Assembly: GCA_002437405.1 (NCBI GenBank)
Contig: DJPO01000068.1
Coordinates: 1-10,454 of the forward strand
Direction of reading: 5' to 3'
Length of the DNA stretch: 10,454 nucleotides
Source of the DNA: Opitutia bacterium UBA6410
GTDB lineage: Bacteria; Verrucomicrobiota; Verrucomicrobiia; Opitutales; Intestinicryptomonadaceae
Under the pieces are notes generated by a model that searched no databases, was not told the DNA's origin, and saw nothing but the letters and a program-made list of their open reading frames with translations. The translations under genes were made by a program, and so were the position numbers. Positions 1 through 6,780 of this stretch are shown piece after piece. Numbering within the stretch: the stretch's first letter is position 1; every line of letters starts with the position of its first letter.

Positions 1-479
1 CCCTCTTCGTAATAAACGCCGAGGTTATACTGCGCTGTAGCAAAACCCTTCTTTGCCGATTTTTCCAAGTATTCAACGGATTTCTTAAAATCCTTATCTG
101 TTCCAACTCCATCTTTATAACAGACGCTTAAATTATATAAAGCGGGAGCAAATTCGCTTTTTGCGGACTCGTTATACCACTTAAAGGCCTCGGAGCCATT
201 TTTTTCAATTCCCCAGCCGTTTTCATAACAGCAGCCCAAATTGTATTGAGCAGGTGCAAAGCCCTGCTCTGCTGATTTTTTATACCAGTACACGGCTTTA
301 ACCATATCTTTGGAGACGCCTTTTGCGAAATTATAGCGTGTGCCCATATCGTATTGAGCCATAGCATCGCCATTTTCGGCTTTCGTTTTTACGGTATTAA
401 ATGCGTTATCCGCGAGCGTTGCAAACGAAGTTATTGCGCTAATGAAAACTGTAAAAAATATATAAAAACTCCTTTTCAT
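1..479 (-). CDS. Secreted Sel1-like repeat protein, C-terminus cut off by the window edge
   Basis: The frame is open from ATG at 479 down to base 1, giving 159 complete codons with no stop, so the 3' end lies outside the window. Residues 1-23 (MKRSFYIFFTVFISAITSFATLA) form a basic start, a hydrophobic core and a plausible signal-peptidase site, so export is likely. From about residue 39 there are repeats of 36 residues: near 39-74, 75-110, 111-146 and a fourth that is interrupted. Each has the Sel1 signature of an AQYNLG-type helix, a G-x-G turn (ENGWGIEKN, KDGVGTDKD) and a second helix ending in KKSAEQGF or EKSAKKGF. Sel1 repeats are TPR-like alpha-solenoids that bind other proteins; the partner cannot be read from sequence. 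The gene is divergent from the M14 peptidase gene. The upstream ribosome site is weak (GGAAA just before the start). The family call is firm and the function unknown. Confidence 0.88.
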   Translation of the reverse strand, partial: MKRSFYIFFTVFISAITSFATLADNAFNTVKTKAENGDAMAQYDMGTRYNFAKGVSKDMVKAVYWYKKSAEQGFAPAQYNLGCCYENGWGIEKNGSEAFKWYNESAKSEFAPALYNLSVCYKDGVGTDKDFKKSVEYLEKSAKKGFATAQYNLGVYYEE

Positions 480-668
480 ATTTCCAAAAATAAAAAATCC
501 TTGCATCTATATTTCGACAAAATAAAGAATATATTCCATCTATATCCTAAAGTTTTTGGTAAATTCAAGAAAATTGGCGGAAGTAATTTTGGCATGCATT
601 AAAGAGCTTGACAACATACTTCAAGAATCATCAAATCATGGTATATTGAGAGGAATGGAAAAATTTAT
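480..668. promoter_or_regulatory. Divergent intergenic region between the Sel1 and M14 genes
   Basis: This AT-rich stretch separates two genes transcribed away from each other and should hold both promoters. On the minus strand a candidate for the Sel1 gene is TTGAAT followed 18 nt later by TATAGA, a weak match. The plus-strand candidate is listed separately. An 82-codon open frame (354-602, plus) crosses this region but is not convincing as a gene, since it overlaps the start of the Sel1 gene. Confidence 0.5.
608..636 (+). promoter_or_regulatory. Candidate sigma-70 promoter of the M14 peptidase gene
   Basis: A perfect -35 box TTGACA (608-613) is followed after 17 nt by TCAAAT (631-636), which matches four of six -10 positions. 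It would start transcription near 643 and give a leader of about 26 nt. A nicer -10-like TATATT at 642-647 is 28 nt from the -35 box, too far to pair with it. Confidence 0.42.
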
Positions 669-1880
669 ATGAAGTATATTTTTTTGATTGGCTTAGTTTC
701 TTTTTTTTGGGGGACGGCGGTCGGGTTTGGCGAAATTAAAATCGATACTGCCATTGAGGGCGGGAATGCCGAAATTGTTTCTGTTAAAGATTCAACTATC
801 ACTTTCCGTCCGCAGCTGCGCGACACTCAGGAATGGTGGTTTTATTGGAGATTCGATATTCTCGGTGCGCAGGGGAAAACCGTCACGCTTCAGGGTGCCG
901 ACAGAAACTGCTTTGATTACGAGGGCGCGGCGGTCTCTTTTGACGGCGGTAAATCGTGGAGGTACACGGGGAATAATTCCGTGGATTTCAAAAACAAAAG
1001 GTTGTCGATAGCCGTCCCGGAAGGCGCGACGCGCGTCGGCGTTTCATTCGCGATTCCGTATACATCGGAAAATCTCGGCCGGCTTTTGAAAAAGTATTCC
1101 GAGAAGCCCGAATTTAAAGTCCACCCGCTCGCAAAAACCAAAAAAGGCAGGCAAAACATTTATATTACGCTCGAACCCGTCGGGCGCGAGGCGGTAAAAA
1201 AAGTCGCGTTCACCGCAAGGCACCACGCCTGCGAAATGACCGCAAACTATGTGATTGACTGCATTGTAGCGCGCTATTTTTCCGATACTCCGCAGGGGAA
1301 ATGGGCACGCGAAAATCTCGCGGTTTTCATTGTCCCGTTTATGGACTACGACGGTGTAATCGACGGCGACCAAGGCAAAAACCGCGCTCCGCACGACCAC
1401 AACCGCGACTATATCGATACGATTTATCCGTCGGTTGCCGCGATAAAAAAGGAACTTCCCCGATGGGCGGACGGCAAACTTCTTTTTGCGATAGACGTCC
1501 ACTGCCCGTACATTTCCGCCCGCAATCCCGCAAAAGAGATAAACGACAGGTTGATGTTCACTGCGCCGCAGAGCGATTTTGCGAACAAAAATCTCGAGAA
1601 ATTCACGGCGTTGCTTTCGTCCGAGCTTGCCGAAGACCCTGCCCGCCCCCAGTTGAATCCGAACGACATTGTGAAATTCGGGACGATGTGGAATACGCAA
1701 AAAAAGCCGATAAACTTCAAGTTTTGGGCGGAGAGGCTGCCGTCGTGCGAATTCGGGACATCGCTTGAAATTCCGTACACGAACATTTCGGGCAAATGGA
1801 TTTCCACGCCCGAAAATGCGGGATATGTCGGCGAAAAAATTCTCGACGCCACAATAAAATATCCCGCGTCGAAAAAATAG
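669..1880 (+). CDS. Secreted M14-family zinc carboxypeptidase, cytosolic-carboxypeptidase-like subfamily
   Basis: This 403-residue protein has an N-terminal export signal (about residues 1-21, with hydrophobic core IFLIGLVSFFWG). Residues 22-150 form a beta-rich domain with WWFYWRFDI and VSFDGGKSW, like the N-terminal domain that precedes the catalytic domain in cytosolic-carboxypeptidase (CCP) relatives. The catalytic domain shows the M14 pattern. H186-x-x-E189 in ARHHACEM would be the first two zinc ligands and H278 in AIDVHCPY the third. N245-R246 in HDHNRDY fits the substrate-carboxylate site, and E367 in GTSLEIPY fits the catalytic glutamate. The family removes C-terminal residues from peptides or cleaves related amide bonds; the substrate is unknown. 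Classical bacterial M14 motifs such as HPGE and NPDG are altered here to HACE and DYDG, so it is a divergent member. ATG 669 is chosen because it starts the signal peptide; the ribosome site (GGAA, 8 nt upstream) is weak. It is convergent with the GH30 gene. Confidence 0.85.
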   Translation: MKYIFLIGLVSFFWGTAVGFGEIKIDTAIEGGNAEIVSVKDSTITFRPQLRDTQEWWFYWRFDILGAQGKTVTLQGADRNCFDYEGAAVSFDGGKSWRYTGNNSVDFKNKRLSIAVPEGATRVGVSFAIPYTSENLGRLLKKYSEKPEFKVHPLAKTKKGRQNIYITLEPVGREAVKKVAFTARHHACEMTANYVIDCIVARYFSDTPQGKWARENLAVFIVPFMDYDGVIDGDQGKNRAPHDHNRDYIDTIYPSVAAIKKELPRWADGKLLFAIDVHCPYISARNPAKEINDRLMFTAPQSDFANKNLEKFTALLSSELAEDPARPQLNPNDIVKFGTMWNTQKKPINFKFWAERLPSCEFGTSLEIPYTNISGKWISTPENAGYVGEKILDATIKYPASKK

Positions 1881-1956
1881 CCCGCTTCCCCCGCCCTAAT
1901 AAAGCCTTTGAAAGTCGGTCGGGCGCGGGTGTTAGTTTGGTTGGATTTGTCTATTG

Positions 1957-2012
1957 CGCCCCTTCCCTGCGGCAATGTTGTTGCCGCATTTTTTTCTCGG
2001 GAGATAGGGGCG
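1957..2012. repeat. Nested inverted repeat between convergent genes
   Basis: An outer perfect 7-bp pair, CGCCCCT (1957-1963) with AGGGGCG (2006-2012), and a CCC/GGG pair (1965-1967 with 1999-2001) enclose the 8-bp terminator hairpin. On the minus strand this nested fold follows the GH30 stop codon by only 13 nt and may protect or end that transcript, although no T tract follows it on that strand. Confidence 0.6.
1968..1995 (+). terminator. Intrinsic terminator of the M14 gene
   Basis: A perfect 8-bp stem, TGCGGCAA (1968-1975) with TTGCCGCA (1981-1988), closes a 5-nt loop and is followed by seven T. It lies 88 nt after the M14 stop codon and points in that direction. The T tract is only on the plus strand, so it does not serve the facing GH30 gene in the same way. 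Confidence 0.88.
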
Positions 2013-2025
2013 ATTTATGTTTTTT

Positions 2026-3609
2026 CTATTTCTTCGATTCCCAAACTACTGTTGTTATCGAGCGCGGGGCGAGTGTTATTTTTTGCGAATCGAGGTCGAA
2101 ACCGACTGCCGCCAAGTCGCTGCGCTCGTCCGTCTTGTATACGCCCTTTATGTGCATCTTATTGTCGATTTGTGCGTTAACGGGCTCGAAGTTATGGGTC
2201 ATATTCACGAAGACGGCGACTATTTTCTGCCTGTCGGGCGAAATGTATGCCGAAGCGAAAATTTTCGCCAAGTCGTCCGCGCCTGCGATTTCTATACGCT
2301 GGTAGTTCGGACGGATAAAGAAGGAATAGTTGCCGAGTCCCCAGAGGATTTTGTTCGGGCGGACATCGCGCCCCTTCTTGGCGTCTTCGACAAATCCCTC
2401 GGCGTCGAGCAGCGCGCAAATGCCGTCGCGCAGTTCGCTCGCAACCCAGTAGCTCCAGCTGTGGGAGTTGCCGTACACGAAATCGGCGTAAATGATTTTC
2501 GCCATATGCAATGCAACCTGCATATCGTTATATGTACGGCTTTGCCAGTCGGGTGTGAATCCGTCGAGCTTTTTGGGATCGGCGCAAAAACCCATTAGGC
2601 ACCATTCGGTTTGGTGGAATTCGATTCCGTATTTCTTCGCGGCGGCGGCTACCTTTTCGCGGACTTCGCGCAGCTGTTTGTTTTTGTAGTGGGTGTGGTA
2701 ACTGTGTGCGCCGATTTGCCGCGCGAGCGTCTTCAAGTCGCCGATATAGTCTTTGCTTGCGGGGTTGAAGAATGCGTAGATTTGGTTGTAGGCGGTGTCC
2801 TCTTTGGGGTTTTTGTTTAGTTTTTCGAACATATCGTACCCGTAAAGATGGGCAATCGAATCCGCTTCCGAAAGAAGGATTTTCGTCGGCAGGTTGCGCT
2901 TGGAAATAGATTTGTCAAGCTCGACAGCGAGCCTTTTGATTTCGGGATTCAGCCACGGCGAGCCCTCCTGAAAATCGACGTCCCACTTCCACGCGGGTTC
3001 GTTTACGGGGCTTATGTATTTTATAAAAAAGCCCTCGTCGGAGAGGTTTTTCGCGATTTGCGCCATATATTCGGCGAAATCGTCGTAGCAGTCGTCTTTT
3101 AGGTTCGAGCGGAAGTCCGCCTCGCTTTTGCTGAAAGACGAATTTTTCGTCATCGAAATCGGCGGCGTGTTTGTAAAAAGCAGGAAATTTTCGCAGCCGT
3201 ATTCCTTTGCCTTCCCCATAAAATAGCGCAACCCTTTGCAGCTCGACATATCTATTTTGCCGTTTTTGTCGAGGAATGTGCGCGCGCCGCGCCACGGGAA
3301 TTTAATCGGCGATTCGTCGCCCTCCAGCGAGCCGCCGCCGAGATTCACGCGCCAGAGCGAAAGCCCGATACCCTCGGGATTCCCGCTTTCGTCGAACTTT
3401 TGGGAAAAGAGCAGCCTTGCGGTTTTCTCCTTCAAAAAGTCCTCCCAATAGTCGCCGATATACTGGGTGCTCCACGCATCGCTTGCCCCGAAATATTCTA
3501 TGGTTTGAAAAGTCTTTGTCGGGTCGATTTTCACATTTAAGTCCGCGAACGCCTGCAAAGAGCAGATTGCCGCAAGTGCGGATATTGCCGTTTTTATTTC
3601 CATTTTCAT
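2026..3609 (-). CDS. Secreted GH30-type glycoside hydrolase
   Basis: This 527-residue protein has a signal peptide (about 1-22, cleavage after AFA). A (beta/alpha)8 hydrolase of clan GH-A style follows, with a small beta domain at the C-terminus (about 435-527). Family-30 landmarks are visible: FGASDAWS near 40 (the family usually has a glycine-rich FGxxxAW-like motif), RVNLGGGS at 87-94, SPVNEPAW at 200-207 with N203-E204 as proton donor, and HQTEWCLMG at 332-340 with E335 as the likely nucleophile. Both catalytic glutamates are present, so it should be active as a retaining enzyme on beta-linked glycans. GH30 members include beta-1,6-galactanases, beta-1,6-glucanases, xylanases and glucosylceramidases; the sequence alone does not decide among them. 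The protein starts MKM, so Met1 or Met3 could initiate. No Shine-Dalgarno sequence is visible in the 8 nt after the upstream TPR gene, so translation may depend on coupling. It is the last gene of the minus-strand cluster. Confidence 0.87.
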   Translation of the reverse strand: MKMEIKTAISALAAICSLQAFADLNVKIDPTKTFQTIEYFGASDAWSTQYIGDYWEDFLKEKTARLLFSQKFDESGNPEGIGLSLWRVNLGGGSLEGDESPIKFPWRGARTFLDKNGKIDMSSCKGLRYFMGKAKEYGCENFLLFTNTPPISMTKNSSFSKSEADFRSNLKDDCYDDFAEYMAQIAKNLSDEGFFIKYISPVNEPAWKWDVDFQEGSPWLNPEIKRLAVELDKSISKRNLPTKILLSEADSIAHLYGYDMFEKLNKNPKEDTAYNQIYAFFNPASKDYIGDLKTLARQIGAHSYHTHYKNKQLREVREKVAAAAKKYGIEFHQTEWCLMGFCADPKKLDGFTPDWQSRTYNDMQVALHMAKIIYADFVYGNSHSWSYWVASELRDGICALLDAEGFVEDAKKGRDVRPNKILWGLGNYSFFIRPNYQRIEIAGADDLAKIFASAYISPDRQKIVAVFVNMTHNFEPVNAQIDNKMHIKGVYKTDERSDLAAVGFDLDSQKITLAPRSITTVVWESKK

Positions 3610-3617
3610 ATGTATAT

Positions 3618-4889
3618 TTATATTGAGTTGTAAAATTTGCGGGCTTCTTTGTAGATTTCCGACTTCCTGTCCTTTGCGCGGCGGAAGTATTCTATCAAAG
3701 TTGCGTTGGCGTCGCGCCGTTCGCCGAGCGAGAACAGAGCGCGGGCGTCGTAATAATAGGCTCGCGCGCCCCAGTATTCAAAGTGGAAATACAACACGAA
3801 AACCCTTTCGAAATAGACGTGTGCCTTCGCCCAGTCGCCCTGCTCAAACCAGTTTATCCCGACTTTGTATGTCGCCTCCGCCGCGATTTCGCCCTTCGCG
3901 CGTCTGTTCATCACAACTTTCAGATAAGCAGAATCCGCCGCTGCGTATTTTTTCATCAGCCTCAGCGCGTCGCCCTCGGCAATCAGAAGCCGTCCCTGAT
4001 ACTCGATTTCGGGCGGGGCGAGAAGCTGCGCGTTTTTTGCGAAAACCGCCCCCTTTTCGTACTCTTTTTTTGAAGTATAGTATTCCGAGAGAATCAAAGC
4101 CGCGCGCCACGAATAGGGTGCGGACGAATATTTTTTCAGGGACTCTTCGAGCGCGGCAACATCGAAATCCCCCGCCCCGCCCCGCAGGTTTTGGTCGATT
4201 TTTTCGATTTGCCCCAAGAGCGAAAGCTCGGACTGTTTTGGGGTGATTTTTTTGCAGCTTAGCATTTCAAGGCGCGATACGGCGACCGCGCTGTCCCCGC
4301 GCAGCCCAGAGATGTCGATACTTTCGGCGAATTCGTCGCCCGAGATTTTAGCGTCGATAAAAATGTCAACGCCGATTGCCGAAATTTCGCCGAAGTCTTT
4401 TTTTAATGCGCTTTCGAAAAACCTTTTGGCTTGGGATTTTTCGCCAAGCTCCCAAAGCGACTGCGAATAATACCACGCAACTTGGGCGTCGGCGGGATTT
4501 GCGTTTGCGAATTTTTCGAGCGATGTTTTCGCGATTTCGGGCTTGCCGTTAATCAGCGAGATTTTCGCGCATTGCACGCCAGCCGCTACGTCCATTCCGT
4601 CGGGCGCGTGCGCGGCGGCGTATTCGAGCATTTTGAAGGCGTCGGGCGAACCCTCGTTTGCGTATATCGACCCGAGCAGATACGCGGCGATCCCCGAAGT
4701 CTGCGAGCCGTCGAGCTTCACCTGTCTGAAAAGTTCCTTCGCCGCCGCGTAGTCGCCCCGCGCGTAGAACGACGCCCCGCGCTCGACGAAATCCTTCGCC
4801 GTCGCCGAGTTCCCCGAGTCCGCCGTCCCCGCCGCAAATGCGCCGTGGCAGGCTGCGGCGAACAGAAAAATTTTCACAAAAATTCGCAT
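3618..4889 (-). CDS. Secreted tetratricopeptide-repeat protein
   Basis: This 423-residue protein starts with a signal peptide (MRIFVKIFLFAAACHGAFA, cleavage near residue 19). The cysteine in it lacks a proper lipobox, so it is more likely periplasmic than a lipoprotein. Paired helices of TPR type are clear at about 32-59 (GASFYARGDYAAAKELFRQV), 67-95, 135-165 (WYYSQSLWELGEKSQAKRFF), 262-290, 300-328, and 338-403, which contains INWFEQGDWAKAHVYFERV. The architecture resembles periplasmic TPR scaffolds of the BamD or YbgF type, but no specific family is recognised. The frame stays open upstream to 5141. The first 84 codons of that extension lie inside the dus gene, are rich in Arg and Gln and lack sense. 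ATG 4889 is preferred because it begins the signal peptide and has a good ribosome site. The gene overlaps the end of dus by 16 nt and ends 8 nt before the GH30 gene, so translational coupling is likely. It may assist assembly or export of envelope proteins; that role is only inference. Confidence 0.82.
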   Translation of the reverse strand: MRIFVKIFLFAAACHGAFAAGTADSGNSATAKDFVERGASFYARGDYAAAKELFRQVKLDGSQTSGIAAYLLGSIYANEGSPDAFKMLEYAAAHAPDGMDVAAGVQCAKISLINGKPEIAKTSLEKFANANPADAQVAWYYSQSLWELGEKSQAKRFFESALKKDFGEISAIGVDIFIDAKISGDEFAESIDISGLRGDSAVAVSRLEMLSCKKITPKQSELSLLGQIEKIDQNLRGGAGDFDVAALEESLKKYSSAPYSWRAALILSEYYTSKKEYEKGAVFAKNAQLLAPPEIEYQGRLLIAEGDALRLMKKYAAADSAYLKVVMNRRAKGEIAAEATYKVGINWFEQGDWAKAHVYFERVFVLYFHFEYWGARAYYYDARALFSLGERRDANATLIEYFRRAKDRKSEIYKEARKFYNSI

Positions 4890-5827
4890 AGAATCTCCCT
4901 TAATTCGTCCAAGGTTTTGGTTTTCAAAATTTTTACCCTTGCGGCTTTGAATCCCGCGCCGTCCTTTAGAAATCTTATCGTCTGGCTGCGGATATGCGTG
5001 ATGTTGTCCGCCGATACGCCCGAATCCCGACCGTCGCACATAAGCTCGGCGTATTTGAGCGCAAGCTTGGCGCGCTCGGCGGGGGTCGGCGGCTGGTACT
5101 CTCTGCCGTCGATTTTGCTTTTCACCTGCAAAAACACCCACGGATTCCCCAACGCCGCCCTACCTATCATAAAGCCGAAACACGCGCTGGAGCGCAGCTG
5201 TTGGGCGGAAAGTTTTTCCACCGACCCGTTGCCGATGAGTGGAATTTTTAGCGATTGGGCGGTTTTTTCGATAAGCTCCCAGTCGGCGTCGCCCGAGTAC
5301 CCCTGCGATTTTGTCCGCCCGTGCAGGGTTATCATTTTCGCTCCCGCGTCCTGCAACATTTCGGCGGCGGCGGGGACTACGATTTCGGACTTCGACCACC
5401 CCGTGCGCATTTTCGCCGTAATCGGAGTTTTTTTGACGCCCTGCGTCATCGCCCGAACTATTTTGCACATTTTATCGGTATCGCGCAAAAGCAGGCTGCC
5501 CGCCCCCGCCCCGACGGCGTTCGGCGCAGGACAGCCGAAATTCACGTCGATAAAATCGGGCGAAAGACGCTCCTCGACAATCGCGACGGCGTCCGCCATC
5601 TCGGCGGGATCCGAGCCGAAAATCTGGATTCCGAAAGGTCTTTCCGACGCCCCGAACGAGATTTTTTCGAAAATCCGCGCCGCGTTTGCGGTAATCGCCC
5701 TGCAATAGACGAACTCGCTGACGACGCCGTCCGCGCCGCCGAATTCCCTGAAAATCTTGCGGCAGGCTCCGTTTGTGTATCCCGCCATCGGCGCGAGAAA
5801 CAGAAAATTCTTTTTCAGAAAGTCCAT
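4874..5827 (-). CDS. dusB: tRNA-dihydrouridine synthase, DusB-like
   Basis: This flavoenzyme reduces a uridine in the D-loop of tRNA to dihydrouridine using FMN and NAD(P)H, in the cytoplasm. With the start at ATG 5827 the protein has 317 residues, normal for DusB. Landmarks in order are LAPMAGYTN (11-19), FGIQIFGSDP (65-74), VNFGCPAPN (95-103) with C99 as catalytic acid, GAGSLLL (108-114), TAKMRTGW (137-144) with K139 near the flavin, ITLHGRTKSQ (166-175) with H169, the phosphate-binding GNGS (199-202) and IGRAALGNPW (221-230), and a C-terminal helical tRNA-binding part. The reading frame extends to a TTG at 5857, but ATG 5827 has an AGGGG ribosome site 8 nt upstream and puts the first strand at the usual place. 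It overlaps the CPBP gene by 13 nt and the TPR gene by 16 nt. The family is certain; the B-type assignment rests on length and motif style only. Confidence 0.93.
   Translation of the reverse strand: MDFLKKNFLFLAPMAGYTNGACRKIFREFGGADGVVSEFVYCRAITANAARIFEKISFGASERPFGIQIFGSDPAEMADAVAIVEERLSPDFIDVNFGCPAPNAVGAGAGSLLLRDTDKMCKIVRAMTQGVKKTPITAKMRTGWSKSEIVVPAAAEMLQDAGAKMITLHGRTKSQGYSGDADWELIEKTAQSLKIPLIGNGSVEKLSAQQLRSSACFGFMIGRAALGNPWVFLQVKSKIDGREYQPPTPAERAKLALKYAELMCDGRDSGVSADNITHIRSQTIRFLKDGAGFKAARVKILKTKTLDELREILCEFL
4894..4900 (-). promoter_or_regulatory. Ribosome binding site fixing the TPR start
   Basis: AGGGAGA on the minus strand, 4 nt before ATG 4889, lies within the last codons of dus. It supports the internal start over the long upstream extension. 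Confidence 0.75.
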
Positions 5828-6459
5828 GACACAAACCCCTGCGCCGCCTTGACGCAAAATACCCCCGCATTATATACAAAGTGGGCGACGATACACGGGG
5901 CGAGCGAGCGCAATTTGTTCGCGGGGCAAAAGCGCAAGGTATAGAAAAGAACCGAGGCGAAGAAGACAAAAAGCGTGTCGCGGGCGGCCTTTGCCGTAAG
6001 ATTTATCGAAAATGCCGCGTCGGAGACCGAGCCGTTTTCGGGAACTGCGTAGTCCCACAAAAACGGGTGGGCGAGCGCAAAGAGCGCGGAAAAAACAAAA
6101 ACTCCGCCCCAAAGAAAAATTTTTCCTCTTCCGAGAATCAGATTGCCCAAATATCCCCTGAAAATAAGCTCCTCGATAAACGACGCCCCGAACCACGAAA
6201 GCAACGCCAAGCACCCGACTTTCGACTGGGCTGCGACATCTCCCGCCAGAATTTCCGTCCCCGAGACTACCGCGAGCCACAAAGCTCCCGCAATCGCCCC
6301 CAGCGCGACGACTGCGCCCGAAGCGGGCTTTGCCGCGGGGAATGCGCCCTTGCGCGGCTTGCCGTTTTTCGAAAAATAAAACAGGTCGCCGAGCCACGAC
6401 TTGAAAAGCCACGCGGCTATCGCGAATGTCGCGAGCGAATAAAAAGCGGAGTCTCCCAT
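5815..6459 (-). CDS. CPBP-family intramembrane metalloprotease (CAAX/Abi type)
   Basis: This 214-residue, strongly hydrophobic protein has about six membrane segments: near 5-28, 47-66, 80-93, 112-130, 160-178 and 185-205. The three CPBP motifs are complete and in order: E96-E97 and R101 in FIEELIFRGYLG, H131 in FALAHPF, and H193 with N197 in VAHFVYNA. These residues build the glutamyl-type or metal-dependent active site of the family, whose eukaryotic relative Rce1 cuts prenylated proteins. Bacterial members take part in processing of peptides, bacteriocin immunity or protein secretion, and no substrate can be named here. The start ATG 6459 lies one base after the stop of the small membrane protein gene, and the end overlaps dusB by 13 nt. 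A G-run about 12 nt upstream of the start is a poor ribosome site, so coupling with the upstream gene is plausible. Confidence 0.88.
   Translation of the reverse strand: MGDSAFYSLATFAIAAWLFKSWLGDLFYFSKNGKPRKGAFPAAKPASGAVVALGAIAGALWLAVVSGTEILAGDVAAQSKVGCLALLSWFGASFIEELIFRGYLGNLILGRGKIFLWGGVFVFSALFALAHPFLWDYAVPENGSVSDAAFSINLTAKAARDTLFVFFASVLFYTLRFCPANKLRSLAPCIVAHFVYNAGVFCVKAAQGFVSWTF
5836..5840 (-). promoter_or_regulatory. Ribosome binding site of dusB
   Basis: AGGGG on the minus strand, 8 nt before ATG 5827, sits inside the end of the CPBP gene. It favours this start over the upstream TTG at 5857. Confidence 0.6.
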
Positions 6460-6460
6460 A

Positions 6461-6583
6461 TCAGCAAAAAGCCCCCCAAACCACTATCGCAACTTGCAGA
6501 ACCACCATCAGGGCGACCAAAATATACACGCCGACAAAAAATTTGTCGGTTTTAAATTTCATAATTTCGGGCGATTTTTTCAT
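6461..6583 (-). CDS. Small single-pass membrane protein, 40 residues
   Basis: A short frame begins at ATG 6583, has a basic N-terminus (MKKSPEIMKFKTDKFF) and one hydrophobic segment (GVYILVALMVVLQVAIVVW, about residues 18-36), and stops after AFC. Charge placement predicts the N-terminus in the cytoplasm. The stop lies one base before the start of the CPBP protease gene, the typical spacing of a coupled pair. The frame remains open up to 6742, but residues coded there are Arg- and Phe-rich and look non-coding. Met8 (ATG 6562) is an alternative start giving 33 residues; neither start has a clear ribosome site. It is not a recognised family. It could be a partner or regulator of the protease, which is inference from position only. 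Confidence 0.55.
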   Translation of the reverse strand: MKKSPEIMKFKTDKFFVGVYILVALMVVLQVAIVVWGAFC

Positions 6584-6723
6584 ATATATAATAGGGAAAA
6601 ATTTTTCTCGCAAACGATAATGCCCGCGCCGCCGCAGATTCTCAAGAAAAAACGCGCCCGAAGAAAATTTTTGCCGAAATCCGATTTTTTTATAAAAAAA
6701 ATGTTGCAAGTCGGAGACAAACT

Positions 6724-6751
6724 TCGACAATGACGGCTTCATTCATACAAT
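6724..6751 (+). promoter_or_regulatory. Promoter of gap
   Basis: TCGACA (6724-6729, five of six -35 positions) is followed after 16 nt by TACAAT (6746-6751, five of six -10 positions). It predicts a start near 6758 and a short leader of about 22 nt that carries the gap ribosome site. Confidence 0.6.
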
Positions 6752-6768
6752 TTTTATCAACCCAATAA

Positions 6769-6774
6769 AAAGGA
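6769..6774 (+). promoter_or_regulatory. Ribosome binding site of gap
   Basis: AAAGGA lies 6 nt before ATG 6781 in an otherwise A-rich leader, as expected for a highly translated gene. Confidence 0.7.
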
Positions 6775-6780
6775 ATAAAA

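Larger units (their letters stand above)
6584..6780. promoter_or_regulatory. Divergent control region between the minus-strand cluster and gap
   Basis: This AT-rich region separates the five-gene minus-strand cluster from gap. On the minus strand an AT-rich block just upstream of 6583 contains TATTAT (6588-6593) and TTGCGA (6608-6613), only 14 nt apart, so no firm promoter can be assigned there. A 16-nt perfect palindrome of a T7 run, AT and an A7 run lies at 6684-6699. It sits 24 nt upstream of the gap -35 box and may act as a bent or UP-like segment. Confidence 0.5.

Noticed and set aside
354..602. 82-codon plus-strand frame
   Set aside because: It overlaps the start of the Sel1 gene and the divergent promoter region, with Lys- and Phe-rich composition and no family signal.
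655..672. Five-codon leader frame MEKFI overlapping the M14 start as ATGA
   Set aside because: Tempting as a coupling leader, but its purine-rich site directly abuts the ATG with no spacing, and so short a frame occurs easily by chance.
4890..5141. 84-codon N-terminal extension of the TPR protein
   Set aside because: It lies wholly within dusB, is rich in Arg and Gln, and would bury the signal peptide and ribosome site at the internal start 4889.
4431..5708. 425-codon plus-strand frame across the TPR and dusB genes
   Set aside because: It is opposite two well-supported genes, one with complete Dus motifs. Its translation is Arg-, Ser- and Pro-rich without domains.
5828..5857. TTG start for dusB giving ten more residues
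   Set aside because: ATG 5827 has a well-spaced AGGGG site and the extra residues (MRQGGAGVCV) do not fit the family N-terminus.
5870..6412. 180-codon minus frame over the CPBP gene
   Set aside because: It is a shifted shadow of the CPBP gene, which carries all three protease motifs in the correct frame.
6584..6742. 53-codon extension of the small membrane protein
   Set aside because: The extension runs into the gap promoter, and its Arg- and Phe-rich composition looks non-coding.
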